Counted from the first letter of the stretch, positions 17,538 through 28,230 are shown. The stretch: 64,000 nt of DNA from Flavobacteriaceae bacterium (GCA_002694465.1 NZMG01000023.1:24319-88318), one strand, 5' to 3'. Notes: generated from the letters alone by a model not told the origin. Translations and numbers: made by a program.

Positions 17538-18716
17538 ATGTCCAAAAAAGTTGTTATCGTATCCTCTGCCCGAACCCCCATTGGTAGCTTTATGGGAAGC
17601 CTTTCTTCTTTAACTGCAGCACAATTAGGAAGTGTTGCAATAAAAGGAGCATTGGAGAAGATAAAACTTGACCCTTCTTTAGTTTCTGAAGTATTTATGG
17701 GTAATGTGGTTCAAGCAGGAGTTGGACAAGCGCCTGCACGACAAGCAGCCCTTGGAGCTGGAATTCCAGATTCTGTTCCTTGTACTACTGTAAACAAAGT
17801 ATGTGCCTCTGGTATGAAAGCGGTTATGCAAGCTGCCCAGGCGGTTGCTTTGGGCGATGCCGAAGTGGTAGTTGCTGGTGGAATGGAAAGCATGAGTAAT
17901 ATTCCCCATTATGTACACTTGCGAACAGGCACCAAATTTGGCCCAACCACGATGATTGATGGTATGCAAAAAGATGGATTGGTAGACGCCTACGATCATA
18001 ATGCAATGGGTGTATGCGCCGATGCATGTGCTACTGAATATCATTTTTCTCGCGAAGATCAAGATGCGTTCGCAATACAGTCATACAAACGTTCAGCAAA
18101 GGCTTGGGAAGAAGGAAAATTCGCAAATGAAGTTGTCCCAGTAGCCGTTCCACAGCGTAAAGGAGATCCTGTTATCGTTTCAGAGGATGAAGAATTTAAA
18201 AATGTATTTATTGAAAAAATACCCGCGCTACGACCTGCATTTACAAAAGATGGCACTGTAACCGCAGCAAATGCTTCAACCATAAACGATGGGGCTGGCG
18301 CTATGATTTTGATGAGTGAGGAAAAGGCAAAAGAGTTAGGGTTACAACCTTTGGCATATATTAAAAGTTATGCCGATGCCGCTCAAGAGCCAAAATGGTT
18401 TACTACAGCTCCTGCTAAAGCCCTTCCAAAAGCATTGGCAAAAGCCAACATTACTCTTGATGATGTTGATTATTTTGAGTTCAACGAAGCTTTTTCTGTT
18501 GTTGGCCTAGCCAATATGAAATTATTAGGACTAAATGATTTTAACGTAAATGTTAATGGTGGAGCTGTTTCATTAGGCCACCCATTAGGCTGTAGTGGTG
18601 TTAGAATTCTAATTACGCTCTTAAGTGTTTTAGAACAAAACAAAGCAAAAATTGGTGCAGCAGCAATATGTAATGGCGGAGGTGGTGCTTCGGCAATGGT
18701 AATTGAAAGAATTTAA
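17538..18716 (+). CDS. Acetyl-CoA C-acyltransferase (thiolase)
   Basis: A 392-residue type II thiolase. It condenses two acetyl-CoA to acetoacetyl-CoA, or cleaves 3-ketoacyl-CoA, in the cytoplasm. Catalytic residues are visible: the nucleophilic Cys in NKVCASGMKAV (Cys89), the His of GHPLGCSG, and the second Cys of AAICNGGGGAS. Length is that of biosynthetic (AtoB-like) thiolases. No partner beta-oxidation genes lie nearby, which favours the acetyl-CoA acetyltransferase role, but the chain-length preference cannot be read from the sequence. The C40 peptidase gene follows after 19 bases. Confidence 0.95.
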   Translation: MSKKVVIVSSARTPIGSFMGSLSSLTAAQLGSVAIKGALEKIKLDPSLVSEVFMGNVVQAGVGQAPARQAALGAGIPDSVPCTTVNKVCASGMKAVMQAAQAVALGDAEVVVAGGMESMSNIPHYVHLRTGTKFGPTTMIDGMQKDGLVDAYDHNAMGVCADACATEYHFSREDQDAFAIQSYKRSAKAWEEGKFANEVVPVAVPQRKGDPVIVSEDEEFKNVFIEKIPALRPAFTKDGTVTAANASTINDGAGAMILMSEEKAKELGLQPLAYIKSYADAAQEPKWFTTAPAKALPKALAKANITLDDVDYFEFNEAFSVVGLANMKLLGLNDFNVNVNGGAVSLGHPLGCSGVRILITLLSVLEQNKAKIGAAAICNGGGGASAMVIERI

Positions 18717-18735
18717 AAATTTCTAGCCCTTCTGA

Positions 18736-19485
18736 ATGAAATTTGGCATTTGTCCTCTTAGTATTATTCCGTTACGATTAGAATCTTCCGACAAAAGTGA
18801 ATTGGTTAGTCAAGTGCTTTATGGTGAGATTTTTAAAGTATTGGATGTTCAAAAAAAGTGGAGTAAGATTAGATTGAATTTTGATAAATATGAAGGGTGG
18901 ATAGATAACAAACAATACCAATTCATTTCGAAAGAAGATTATGAAACGCTAAATGAGGTTTCTCCAAGATATTCTTCAGATTTAGTAGACTTTGTTGCCA
19001 CCAAAGAAAAGCAATTGCTTACTACTCCCATTGGAAGCAGTATCCAAAACGCACCCTTTCTAGAGCATACGTTTGATGGTAGATTTATTTCAGAACAACA
19101 ACCTAAATCCTATTTAACAGAAACTGCAATATTATTTTTAAACAGTCCCTATTTATGGGGTGGTAAAACCCCTTTTGGAATTGATTGTAGTGGTTTTACC
19201 CAAATGGTATATAAAATAAATGGATATAGCTTACTTCGAGATGCAAGTCAACAGGCCACACAAGGTGAAGCCCTTAGTTTTATTGAAGAAAGTGAACCAG
19301 GAGATTTGGCTTTTTTCGATAATAACGAAGGGGATATCATTCACGTTGGAATTATTATGAAAGATAACTACGTTATTCATTCTCACGGAAAAGTTAGAAT
19401 TGATAGGCTCGATCATAGCGGTATTTATAATGTTGATGAGAAAAAATATTCTCACAAACTTCGTGTCATTAAAAAGATTATATAA
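18736..19485 (+). CDS. C40 family (NlpC/P60) peptidase with SH3 domain
   Basis: A 249-residue protein with an N-terminal bacterial SH3-like region (about 1-65, containing GWIDNKQYQFI) and a C-terminal NlpC/P60 domain (about 130-245). The catalytic Cys sits in GIDCSGFTQMVY, the His in IIHVGIIM, and the third polar residue in HSHGKVRID. Such enzymes cleave peptide bonds in peptidoglycan stem peptides, typically D-Glu to the diamino acid. There is no obvious signal peptide, so it may process cell-wall peptides in the cytoplasm or be exported in another way. It ends in a strong bidirectional terminator. Confidence 0.92.
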   Translation: MKFGICPLSIIPLRLESSDKSELVSQVLYGEIFKVLDVQKKWSKIRLNFDKYEGWIDNKQYQFISKEDYETLNEVSPRYSSDLVDFVATKEKQLLTTPIGSSIQNAPFLEHTFDGRFISEQQPKSYLTETAILFLNSPYLWGGKTPFGIDCSGFTQMVYKINGYSLLRDASQQATQGEALSFIEESEPGDLAFFDNNEGDIIHVGIIMKDNYVIHSHGKVRIDRLDHSGIYNVDEKKYSHKLRVIKKII

Positions 19486-19516
19486 AAAAAGGCTTCAAAA
19501 TTTGAAGCCTTTTTTA
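19484..19516. terminator. Bidirectional terminator between convergent genes
   Basis: GGCTTC and GAAGCC (19491-19509) form a hairpin flanked by seven A on the left and seven T on the right. It serves both the C40 peptidase gene and the convergent TPR gene. Confidence 0.9.
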
Positions 19517-19531
19517 TTGAGTTATGTGATA

Positions 19532-20800
19532 TTAATTTCCTTCCATTTCAGCAAGCTTTGCTTTTGCTGCTTTGTATTTATCATCCATACCTAACTGACT
19601 GTATAGATTCATTAAAGTTCTAAATACTTCCAAATTATCTGGTGATGATTTTACCGCTGCTTCTAAATAAGGTAGAGCCTCTTGATACATTTTTTTACGC
19701 TGCTCTTTGAGCTCATCATATTTTAAATTATCTGCTCTAGAGGTTCCTAAGCCATTCATTTCTTCAACAAGCTTACCTTCATTTTGAAGAATTAATGCTG
19801 CCATATTTATTTGAGCATAAGAATAATCTGGCTTCAGCTCAAGGGCTTTTAAATAATACTCTCTAGCTTTATCTAATTGGCCAATGGATGCAGAGCTAAC
19901 CCCTAAGTTATAATATAATTCTGGATTGTTAGGATCTGTTTTAATGACCTCCGCCATTATGTTATTATACTTTTGCATGTCACCCATTTTATAAGCTAGA
20001 TCCGCTTCAGAACGCATTAAGTTTGTATCATTAGGATTGGCTTCTCGAGCTTTTTTCATGATCGCTAAAGCCTTTTCATTTTCTCCTTTATTCATATAAA
20101 TTAAGGTCACCTTTTGAAGAATATCTCCTTCCACAGAACTTGTCTTGCTTTCAGTTGGATTTGTAAAATCTGCAAATTTTACCATATTATCTCTTTCTTC
20201 CTTACTGCCAAAAATTACTGGCTTTCCAGTTTTAGGATCGGTTGCAGAGTATTCCATATGAACATTCGTAAACCCTTTAGCCAACAACTCTTCGTAGTAA
20301 TTTAAAGCGGTATCGAAGTCACTTCCGTTTACAGAGTTTCCGGCGGCATAATATAGATAAGAAGTGTCTTTTGGACTCACTAAATATGCTAGTTGTAATT
20401 TTTCAGAAGCCGTTAAATAGCTTTTCTTGTTTTGATCTTCAATGGCACTATTCACAAGAGCTACTCTTAAGTTATCCATCCCTAATGAAAGTCTATCGCT
20501 CATATCACCACCTCCATTAAGTTCAGTTGCCTTTTTAAATGCTTCACCAGCTTCCTTCATTTTAGCAAAATTTGCTGTACCCGCCATGGCTAAGGTAGCC
20601 TCACCTAAAATAGTATAATACTGCGCCTTTAAATCATTATCTGCGGCTCCAAGCATAGGTTCTGCTTCACCTAAATAAGTAAGAGCTTCGGAGTATTTTA
20701 AGGAAGAAACAGCTTTATCTGCTTTTTTTATTTCCTTTTTTTGGGCAAAAGTTATTGCAGAGACCAACATTAGCCCTGCCAAGATTAATTGTTTTTTCAT
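19532..20800 (-). CDS. Tetratricopeptide repeat protein, exported
   Basis: A 422-residue protein with a clear signal peptide (MKKQLILAGLMLVSAITFAQ) and several TPR units, most evident at PELYYNLGVSSASIGQLDKA and in the preceding NPNDTNLMRSEADLAYKMG repeat. TPR proteins act as scaffolds; no catalytic domain is present. I place the start at the ATG at 20800 because it opens the signal peptide; the longer frame would run into gyrA. The gene begins 16 bases after the gyrA stop on the same strand, so it is likely the distal gene of a gyrA transcript, an arrangement I recall as common in Flavobacteria. Confidence 0.9.
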   Translation of the reverse strand: MKKQLILAGLMLVSAITFAQKKEIKKADKAVSSLKYSEALTYLGEAEPMLGAADNDLKAQYYTILGEATLAMAGTANFAKMKEAGEAFKKATELNGGGDMSDRLSLGMDNLRVALVNSAIEDQNKKSYLTASEKLQLAYLVSPKDTSYLYYAAGNSVNGSDFDTALNYYEELLAKGFTNVHMEYSATDPKTGKPVIFGSKEERDNMVKFADFTNPTESKTSSVEGDILQKVTLIYMNKGENEKALAIMKKAREANPNDTNLMRSEADLAYKMGDMQKYNNIMAEVIKTDPNNPELYYNLGVSSASIGQLDKAREYYLKALELKPDYSYAQINMAALILQNEGKLVEEMNGLGTSRADNLKYDELKEQRKKMYQEALPYLEAAVKSSPDNLEVFRTLMNLYSQLGMDDKYKAAKAKLAEMEGN

Positions 20801-20816
20801 TATTAAGAAATTTAAT

Positions 20817-23369
20817 TTATTCGTTGTTTTCGGTTTGTTCATCGGTAGTATCAATAGATGTGCCATTTTCAATATCTAAGGTTTCATCCTCAATGGCATC
20901 GTCATCATCATCTTGCATTACCTTGGCCACAGCTGCGATAGAATCATCTCCTTTGACTTTTATTAAACGCACCCCTTGAGTAGCACGTCCCATAACTCGT
21001 AAATCTTCCACTTCCATTCTAATTGCGATTCCAGATTTATTGATAATCATTAAATCATCGGTATCTGTTACACTTTTAATAGCTACTAAATTACCTGTTT
21101 TTTCGGTAATGGAAATAGTTTTTACACCTTTTCCACCGCGATTTGTAATTCTATATACTGCTTCACCATCCTCTGGGTCATCAATATAGGTACGCTTTCC
21201 ATAACCATTTTCTGAAACTACCAACACCGTTTCCTCCTGAGGATTTTCAATAGTAACCATTCCAATAACTTCATCTTTATCATGGGCTAGTGTAATTCCA
21301 CGAACTCCTGAGGCATTTCTACCCATAGGTCTTGTTTTAGCCTCTTCAAAACGAATGGCTTTTCCTGAACGCAGTGCCAACATTACTTGGCTGTCACCGG
21401 TAGTTAGTTTTGCTTCCAAAAGTTCATCATCCTCACGAATGGTAATGGCATTAATTCCATTGGTTCGAGGCCTAGAATATTGCTCAAGTGGTGTTTTCTT
21501 TACTTGTCCTTTCTTAGTCGCCATAATTACATAATGGCTATTAATATAATCTTCATCTTTAAGATCCTGGGTACATATAAAGGCTTTTACTTTATCGTCT
21601 TGCTCAATATTGATGAGGTTTTGTATTGCTCTTCCTTTTGAAGTTTTACTTCCTTCAGGGATTTCAAATACACGCATCCAGAAACATTTTCCTTTTTGGG
21701 TAAAGAACAACATGTATTGGTGGTTTGTCCCCACAAATAGATGTTCTAGGAAATCTTCATTTCGTGTTGCTGAAGCCTTTTGTCCAACCCCTCCTCTATT
21801 TTGTGTTTTATATTCGGTAAGAGAAGTACGTTTAATATAACCCGCGTGTGAAATAGTTATCACTACTTTTTCATCTGCAATTAAATCTGTAATACTTACA
21901 TCACCACCAGCATATTCGATTACTGAACGCCGCTCATCACCAAATTTTTCCTTTATTTCGGCAAGTTCTTCTTTTATAATTTCCATTCTACGCTCTTTTT
22001 TGGCAAGAATGTCTTTATAATCTTCAATAGTTTTCATTAATTCTTCATACTCACTACGAAGCTTATCCTGCTCTAGGCCAGTTAATTGGCGTAAACGCAT
22101 TTCTACTATTGCCTTTGCTTGTATTTCTGAAAGTTCAAAAGCATTTATCAATGCCTCTCTAGCTTCATCGGCATTAGCAGAAGCACGAATCAATCTAATT
22201 ACTTCGTCTATATTATCTGAAGCAATGATTAACCCTTCAAGAATATGGGCTCTTTCTTCAGCCTTACGGAGTAAATATTCTGTTCTTCTTGTGACAACTT
22301 CATGACGATGCTCTACAAAATAGTGAATCAATTGTTTTAGATTCAACATTTGTGGACGTCCGTTTACAAGAGCAATATTATTAACACTAAAACTAGACTG
22401 AAGCGCTGTATACTTATACAGCATATTAAGAACAATATTAGGAATTGCGTCTCTCTTTAATATATACACAATGCGCATTCCGTTTCTATCGGACTCATCG
22501 CGTATATTCGATATCCCTTCAATTTTTTTATCGTTAACTAAATCGGCAGTTTTCTTAATCATATCTGCCTTATTCACCTGATAAGGAATTTCTGTAACAA
22601 TAATGGCTTCTCTCCCATCCACTTCCTCAAATCCTGCTTTACCACGTAAAACAACTCTTCCACGACCTGTATGAAAAGCTTCTCGAACCCCTTCGTAACC
22701 ATAAATGACACCACCTGTTGGAAAGTCTGGTGCTTTCACATGTTGCATTAACCCATCAATATCAATATCATTATCATCTATGTAAGCAATAGTTCCGTCT
22801 ATAACTTCCGAAAGGTTGTGAGGAGGCATATTGGTTGCCATCCCTACTGCAATCCCTGATGCACCATTAATTAGTAACCCAGGAACTTTTGTAGGTAAAA
22901 CCGTAGGTTCCTGCAACGTATCATCGAAATTGAGTTGGTGGTCTACCGTCTCTTTATCGATATCGGCAAGCATTTCTTCCGAAATCTTTTGCATTCGTGC
23001 CTCGGTATAACGCATGGCCGCAGGGCTATCACCATCAATAGATCCAAAGTTCCCCTGTCCATCGACCAACATATAACGCAAACTCCATTCTTGGGCCATA
23101 CGCACCATGGCATCATACACCGAGGTATCTCCATGCGGGTGGTATTTACCCAAAACTTCTCCTACAATTCTTGCGGATTTTTTATGTGCGGTATTTGCCC
23201 TAACTCCTAATTCATGCATGCCAAAGAGCACTCTTCGGTGAACGGGTTTCATACCGTCTCTAACATCTGGAAGAGCACGTGACACAATGACCGACATCGA
23301 ATAATCGATGTACGCCGATTTCATTTCATCTTCTATATTAATCGGGATTAATTTTTCGCCTTCAGCCAT
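20817..23369 (-). CDS. gyrA: DNA gyrase subunit A
   Basis: An 850-residue topoisomerase subunit that breaks and reseals DNA with GyrB to introduce negative supercoils. The N-terminal breakage-reunion domain has the catalytic Tyr121 in [10 protein letters not shown]. The quinolone-determining stretch reads HGDTSVYD, with Thr82 at the E. coli Ser83 position. A coiled-coil tower follows, then a C-terminal six-bladed DNA-wrapping domain whose GyrA-box-like [11 protein letters not shown] is visible (about 540). The tail (about 815-850) is strongly acidic, which is common in gyrases that regulate wrapping. The TPR gene follows 16 bases downstream. Confidence 0.98.
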   Translation of the reverse strand: MAEGEKLIPINIEDEMKSAYIDYSMSVIVSRALPDVRDGMKPVHRRVLFGMHELGVRANTAHKKSARIVGEVLGKYHPHGDTSVYDAMVRMAQEWSLRYMLVDGQGNFGSIDGDSPAAMRYTEARMQKISEEMLADIDKETVDHQLNFDDTLQEPTVLPTKVPGLLINGASGIAVGMATNMPPHNLSEVIDGTIAYIDDNDIDIDGLMQHVKAPDFPTGGVIYGYEGVREAFHTGRGRVVLRGKAGFEEVDGREAIIVTEIPYQVNKADMIKKTADLVNDKKIEGISNIRDESDRNGMRIVYILKRDAIPNIVLNMLYKYTALQSSFSVNNIALVNGRPQMLNLKQLIHYFVEHRHEVVTRRTEYLLRKAEERAHILEGLIIASDNIDEVIRLIRASANADEAREALINAFELSEIQAKAIVEMRLRQLTGLEQDKLRSEYEELMKTIEDYKDILAKKERRMEIIKEELAEIKEKFGDERRSVIEYAGGDVSITDLIADEKVVITISHAGYIKRTSLTEYKTQNRGGVGQKASATRNEDFLEHLFVGTNHQYMLFFTQKGKCFWMRVFEIPEGSKTSKGRAIQNLINIEQDDKVKAFICTQDLKDEDYINSHYVIMATKKGQVKKTPLEQYSRPRTNGINAITIREDDELLEAKLTTGDSQVMLALRSGKAIRFEEAKTRPMGRNASGVRGITLAHDKDEVIGMVTIENPQEETVLVVSENGYGKRTYIDDPEDGEAVYRITNRGGKGVKTISITEKTGNLVAIKSVTDTDDLMIINKSGIAIRMEVEDLRVMGRATQGVRLIKVKGDDSIAAVAKVMQDDDDDAIEDETLDIENGTSIDTTDEQTENNE

Positions 23370-23629
23370 AAGTATTTAACTATATTTTTAGAGGATTAAA
23401 CTAAGTGAGCAATATACAGCATTTTGTAGGTTTAATAAGGTCTTTTGAAGGGTAAAATTCACATTTTTATTAACAAATTTTGGCTTGCAAACCGTTAATA
23501 ACTATCGTACTTTAGCCTTTGATATTTACGCAATTTTGTTTCCTTTTACTTATGCTTTATCAATAAGGCACAAATTTTGCCGTTATCATACTTTATTTTT
23601 AATAAATTTATACCGAAGGACCCCAGTTT

Positions 23630-26185
23630 ATGGATGATAATTTTTCGCCAAGAGTAAAAGACGTGATTGCTTATAGCAAGGAAGAAGCCTTGCGTTTAGG
23701 TCATGATTTTATTGGCACAGAACACTTAATGCTTGGACTATTAAGAGACGGTAATGGAAAAGCGGTGACTATATTAAATGCACTTGATGTGGATTTAAAT
23801 CATTTACGCAGAAAAGTAGAAATTCTTAGTCCAGCAAACCCAAATGCAGCCAATACTGCAAATGATAAAAAAAATTTACACCTAACACGACAAGCAGAAC
23901 GTGCTTTAAAGACTACTTTTTTAGAAGCAAAGCTATTTCAAAGTAATTCTATTAATACAGCCCATTTGCTATTGTGTATTTTAAGAAATGAAAATGACCC
24001 TACTACAAAATTGCTTCATAAAATGAAAGTAGATTACGATGGGGTAAAAGATCAATTTAAATCTATGATTACAGAAGATAAAGATTATATAGAACCTACT
24101 TCTTCAGAATTCTCAAACGAAGATGATGACAATTCTGCTGCAGATAGTGATAAGGAAAACTTATTTGCCAGTGCTTCGGGTGCCAAAGGAACAAAGAAAT
24201 CAAAAACACCTGTTCTAGACAATTTTGGGAGAGATTTAACCTCGCTTGCAGAAGATGGCAAACTTGACCCTGTCGTGGGAAGAGAAAATGAAATACAACG
24301 TGTGTCGCAGATTTTAAGCCGACGAAAGAAAAACAATCCATTGCTTATAGGTGAACCTGGTGTTGGTAAATCGGCTATTGCCGAAGGATTAGCGCTTAGA
24401 ATCATTCAGAGAAAAGTATCAAGAATTTTATACGATAAGCGTGTCGTAACTCTTGATCTTGCAAGTTTAGTAGCAGGAACGAAGTATCGTGGACAGTTTG
24501 AAGAACGAATGAAGGCGGTTATGAACGAGCTAGAGAAAAATGATGATATCATTCTATTTATTGATGAAATTCATACCATTGTGGGTGCTGGAGGAGCTAC
24601 GGGTTCTCTGGATGCATCTAATATGTTTAAACCTGCTTTAGCAAGAGGGGAAATTCAATGTATTGGAGCCACGACTCTAGATGAGTACCGACAATATATT
24701 GAAAAAGATGGTGCCTTAGAAAGACGTTTTCAAAAGGTTTTAGTTGAGCCTACTTCGGTAGAGGAAACTATTGAGATTCTTCAGAATATTAAGGACAAAT
24801 ACGAATCGCATCACAACGTAACCTATACAGATGATGCTTTAATTGCTTGTGTTAAATTAACTAATAGATATATGACCGAGCGTTTTCTTCCAGACAAAGC
24901 TATAGATGCTTTAGATGAAGCGGGTTCTCGTGTACATATTACAAATATCCACGTTCCAGAAAAGATTTTGGAAATTGAAGGAAAACTTGAGGAAGTTAGA
25001 GAACAGAAAAATTCTGTAGTCAAAAAACAAAAATATGAAGAGGCTGCCAAGCTAAGGGATGATGAGAAAAATCTTGAAAAAGAATTATTGAATGCGCAAG
25101 AAGCTTGGGAAACTGAATCAAAGTTACACCGTGAAAAAGTAGACGAAGAAAATGTAGCCGAAGTCGTTTCCATGATGACGGGTATACCCGTTAATAGAAT
25201 TGCCCAAACGGAAAGCACAAAGCTTGCTGCCCTCCCCGATCGTATTAAAGGAAAGGTAATTGGTCAAGATGAAGCTGTTTCTAAAGTTGTAAAAGCCATA
25301 CAGCGTAACAGAGCGGGATTAAAAGATCCTAACAAGCCAATTGGTTCTTTTATATTTTTAGGTCAAACAGGTGTTGGTAAAACCCAACTGGCCAAAGTAT
25401 TAGCCAGAGAACTTTTTGACAGCGATAATGCTTTGGTGAGAATTGATATGAGTGAATATATGGAAAAATTCGCCGTGTCAAGACTTGTAGGAGCACCCCC
25501 AGGGTATGTGGGTTATGAGGAGGGCGGACAATTAACCGAAAAGATAAGAAGAAAACCTTATGCAGTCGTGCTTTTGGATGAGATAGAAAAAGCACATCCT
25601 GACGTTTTCAATATGTTATTACAGGTGCTTGATGATGGATATCTAACTGATAGTTTAGGCAGAAAGATTGACTTCAGAAACACCATCATTATCATGACTT
25701 CTAATATTGGTGCACGAAAACTTCAAGATTTTGGCCAAGGGGTTGGATTTGGCACTGCCGCTAAAGCAAGTCAGGTAGATTCTAATGCAAAAAGCGTTAT
25801 TGAAAATGCGTTAAAGAAAACCTTTGCCCCTGAATTTTTAAATCGTGTTGATGATGTAATGGTATTTAATCCGCTAGAAAGAGAACATATTCATAAGATA
25901 ATTGATATTGAACTAAATCAATTATTCAATAGAATTCTTGATCTTGGTTACACTTTAAATCTTACGGATAAAGCAAAAGATTATATTGCAAATAAAGGTT
26001 TTGACAAAGACTATGGTGCAAGGCCTTTAAAAAGAGCCATACAAAAATACATTGAAGATGCACTTGCCGAAGAAATTATCAATGCAACCTTAAAGGAAGG
26101 AGATACCATTACCATGGATCTCGATGAGAAAAAGGATGAATTGACCATTAAAATTAAGAAACAGAAAAAAGCTACGGAATCGTAG
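23630..26185 (+). CDS. clpC: AAA+ chaperone ClpC
   Basis: An 851-residue ClpC-type Hsp100 unfoldase that feeds substrates to ClpP. The double Clp-N domain covers about 1-145. The first AAA+ module has Walker A GEPGVGKS (241-248). A UVR/middle domain follows (about 445-480, [20 protein letters not shown]). The second AAA+ module has Walker A GQTGVGKT and the GYVGYEEGG pore loop. The presence of the UVR-type middle domain and the lack of a long ClpB M-domain make it ClpC rather than ClpB. No McsA/McsB, CtsR or clpP is nearby. It is monocistronic, with a terminator overlapping its last codons. Confidence 0.97.
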   Translation: MDDNFSPRVKDVIAYSKEEALRLGHDFIGTEHLMLGLLRDGNGKAVTILNALDVDLNHLRRKVEILSPANPNAANTANDKKNLHLTRQAERALKTTFLEAKLFQSNSINTAHLLLCILRNENDPTTKLLHKMKVDYDGVKDQFKSMITEDKDYIEPTSSEFSNEDDDNSAADSDKENLFASASGAKGTKKSKTPVLDNFGRDLTSLAEDGKLDPVVGRENEIQRVSQILSRRKKNNPLLIGEPGVGKSAIAEGLALRIIQRKVSRILYDKRVVTLDLASLVAGTKYRGQFEERMKAVMNELEKNDDIILFIDEIHTIVGAGGATGSLDASNMFKPALARGEIQCIGATTLDEYRQYIEKDGALERRFQKVLVEPTSVEETIEILQNIKDKYESHHNVTYTDDALIACVKLTNRYMTERFLPDKAIDALDEAGSRVHITNIHVPEKILEIEGKLEEVREQKNSVVKKQKYEEAAKLRDDEKNLEKELLNAQEAWETESKLHREKVDEENVAEVVSMMTGIPVNRIAQTESTKLAALPDRIKGKVIGQDEAVSKVVKAIQRNRAGLKDPNKPIGSFIFLGQTGVGKTQLAKVLARELFDSDNALVRIDMSEYMEKFAVSRLVGAPPGYVGYEEGGQLTEKIRRKPYAVVLLDEIEKAHPDVFNMLLQVLDDGYLTDSLGRKIDFRNTIIIMTSNIGARKLQDFGQGVGFGTAAKASQVDSNAKSVIENALKKTFAPEFLNRVDDVMVFNPLEREHIHKIIDIELNQLFNRILDLGYTLNLTDKAKDYIANKGFDKDYGARPLKRAIQKYIEDALAEEIINATLKEGDTITMDLDEKKDELTIKIKKQKKATES

Positions 26186-26196
26186 CTTTTTTTTTA
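26166..26196 (+). terminator. clpC terminator overlapping the stop codon
   Basis: GCTACG-GAAT-CGTAGC (26171-26186) followed by nine T. The hairpin stem contains the final codons and the TAG stop of clpC. Confidence 0.9.
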
Positions 26197-26231
26197 CTTT
26201 TTCATATCTTTAGTAGAATACAGTCATAATT

Positions 26232-26600
26232 TTGAAAAAGTTATATAAGCTAAAGTTTGGAGAAGTTCATATACATGACTTCTATGTTAAAGCAGTAATT
26301 GCTGAAGGAGCTATTATTGATAAAAAAAATAGTGACGCTATCATTGAACTTGCCGTAAAGCATTTTCCTAAAGATTCTTTTGGCTATATTACTCAAAGAA
26401 TCCATTCTTATTCTGTTGATCCCACTGTTTACAAAGATGTTGCCGAAATTAAGAATCTTGTTGGATTTGCAATTGTTACAGGTAATAGCAAGCGATTAAA
26501 AAATTCAGATTTTGAACGATTTTTTATTAAAAAACCATCAAAAGCTTTTAAAGAATTGGATGAGGCGATACGCTGGGTAAAAGAGCTTATAGAAAATTAA
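26232..26600 (+). CDS. Small SpoIIAA/STAS-like protein (paralogue of the 43093 gene)
   Basis: A 122-residue protein with alternating beta/alpha pattern and no signal peptide or membrane segment. The second half aligns well with the product of 43093-43464: both have a Y-S-(V/L)-D-P segment, a hydrophobic strand (FAIVTGN here, IGVVCYN there), an F-E-x-x-F turn, and end F-x-x-L-x-(E/D)-A-I-x-W. The fold is probably that of the SpoIIAA-like/STAS group; function is unknown. The start is a TTG, as no ATG exists in the N-terminal part. It lies between the clpC terminator and the convergent ammonia-lyase gene. Confidence 0.7.
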   Translation: MKKLYKLKFGEVHIHDFYVKAVIAEGAIIDKKNSDAIIELAVKHFPKDSFGYITQRIHSYSVDPTVYKDVAEIKNLVGFAIVTGNSKRLKNSDFERFFIKKPSKAFKELDEAIRWVKELIEN

Positions 26601-26614
26601 TTTTCGGTTTACAA

Positions 26615-28126
26615 TTATTCAAAAGGCAACTCATTTTCAATAATAAAACTTTTTAAAAAAGATTGTGTCTTTTTTATATCAAGAGCTAACAATCGATCTT
26701 CAGAAACAAAAGGAACTTCTTTGCGATAACTTTCTAGAAATGTTTCAATAAATGAGGAAGATTTTTTTGGTCTTCGAAATTCTAATGCCTGAGAAGCATT
26801 CAATAATTCTATAGAAAGTATGGTTTCCAAATTCTCTAATACTTTATAACATTTCGTAGCTGCGTTAGCTCCCATACTTACATGGTCCTCTTGCCCATTA
26901 GAAGAAACAATAGAATCCACCGAAGCCGGAGTAGCTAATTGCTTATTCTGACTTACAATACTAGCTGCTGTATATTGTGGAATCATAAACCCACTATTGA
27001 GACCTGGGTTATCCACTAAGAAAGCTGGCAAATTTCTTAGTCCTGAAATTAATTGGTAGGTTCTTCTTTCAGAAATACTACCCAATTCCGCCAAGGCGAT
27101 TGCCAAATAGTCTAAAGCCAATGCTAACGGTTGTCCATGAAAATTTCCGCCAGAAATAATCGTATCTTCTTTTATGAAAATATTAGGGTTATCTGTAACC
27201 GAATTCATTTCAGTTTTAAAGGTCCTATGCACAAAATGTAGGGTATCTTTACTAGCCCCGTGGACTTGCGGTACACAGCGAAACGAATAAGGATCTTGTA
27301 CTTTTTTATCTTCCGAAGCTGCTATTTCGCTTCCATTTAAAAATTCTAAAATTTGTTCTGCCGTTTTTACTTGCCCACGGTGTGGTCGCACCATATGAAC
27401 CAAGGCATTATAAGGGCTCATATTACAATTAAACGCATCAATAGAGATAGCTGCGATTAAATCGGTTAAATAAGATAATTTATATCCTTTCAAAAGGCAA
27501 TAGACCCCATAGGCGCTCATAAACTGAGTACCATTTAATAATGCTAATCCTTCTTTTGCTTGCAACACAATTGGCTCCCACGTATTTTTTTTAAGGACTT
27601 TATCTGCCGCAACAATTTTATCTCCATTATAAACTTCTCCTTTCCCTAAAAGAGGCAAAGAAAGATGTGCCAATGGGGCTAGGTCTCCAGACGCACCAAG
27701 ACTTCCTTGTTCAAAAATTACAGGCAACACATCATGATTGTAAAAATCTATTAAACGTGTTACGGTTTCCAATTGCACACCACTATACCCATAACTTAAC
27801 GATTGAATCTTAAGTAAAAGCATCACTCTTACAATATCTTTAGGGACCAATTGCCCTGTACCACATGCATGCGACATGACAAGATTTTCTTGAAGCTTCG
27901 AAAGGTTTTCCGGAGATATTTTAACATCACAAAGCGAACCAAAACCAGTATTTATTCCATAAATCGGTGTATCGTTTTGTCTAATCTTTTTTTGAAGATA
28001 TTCGTGCGATTTTTTAATGTTTAGAATAGCTTCTTCAGATAAATCGAGTTTTTTATTGGTATCTAAAATATCCTTAATAGTAGCAAGGGTAAGTAAGTCT
28101 GAACTTATATAATGGATTGTTTCCAT
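26615..28126 (-). CDS. hutH: Histidine ammonia-lyase-type aromatic amino acid lyase
   Basis: A 503-residue lyase of the HAL/PAL/TAL superfamily. The MIO prosthetic group forms from Ala-Ser-Gly, seen in GSLGASGDLAPLAHLSL. The selectivity motif reads NLVMSHACGTG; Ser-His at this position fits histidine over tyrosine or phenylalanine. The product of histidine deamination is urocanate plus ammonia. No hutU, hutI or hutG gene is in the window, so the pathway context is missing and tyrosine ammonia-lyase cannot be fully excluded. I moved the start to the ATG at 28126, which fits the family N-terminus; a TACTTTTG promoter box lies 18-25 bases upstream, inside the longer frame. Confidence 0.88.
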   Translation of the reverse strand: METIHYISSDLLTLATIKDILDTNKKLDLSEEAILNIKKSHEYLQKKIRQNDTPIYGINTGFGSLCDVKISPENLSKLQENLVMSHACGTGQLVPKDIVRVMLLLKIQSLSYGYSGVQLETVTRLIDFYNHDVLPVIFEQGSLGASGDLAPLAHLSLPLLGKGEVYNGDKIVAADKVLKKNTWEPIVLQAKEGLALLNGTQFMSAYGVYCLLKGYKLSYLTDLIAAISIDAFNCNMSPYNALVHMVRPHRGQVKTAEQILEFLNGSEIAASEDKKVQDPYSFRCVPQVHGASKDTLHFVHRTFKTEMNSVTDNPNIFIKEDTIISGGNFHGQPLALALDYLAIALAELGSISERRTYQLISGLRNLPAFLVDNPGLNSGFMIPQYTAASIVSQNKQLATPASVDSIVSSNGQEDHVSMGANAATKCYKVLENLETILSIELLNASQALEFRRPKKSSSFIETFLESYRKEVPFVSEDRLLALDIKKTQSFLKSFIIENELPFE

Positions 28127-28143
28127 AAAAAAAGGTTGTTCCG

Positions 28144-28151
28144 CAAAAGTA
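28144..28151 (-). promoter_or_regulatory. -7 box of the ammonia-lyase gene
   Basis: TACTTTTG on the minus strand, an exact TAnnTTTG match 18 bases before the ATG. The -33 element is not recognisable. Its position supports the shorter start at 28126. Confidence 0.4.
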
Positions 28152-28230
28152 CAATTTAATGTGAAGGTTTTTATAAAATTTGACTTTGCATTAAACAAAA
28201 AACTATTTTCGCAGTGTAAATCAAACAACT

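Noticed and set aside
20801..20872. TPR protein start inside gyrA
   Set aside because: The signal peptide begins at 20800; the earlier codons are the gyrA 3' end in another frame.
23488..23515. Possible clpC promoter CTTG-N20-TACTTTAG
   Set aside because: The -7 box deviates from consensus and the leader would be over 100 bases; I do not list it as a feature.
28127..28228. 34 extra codons before the ammonia-lyase start
   Set aside because: It spans the TACTTTTG promoter box and is not part of the lyase family.
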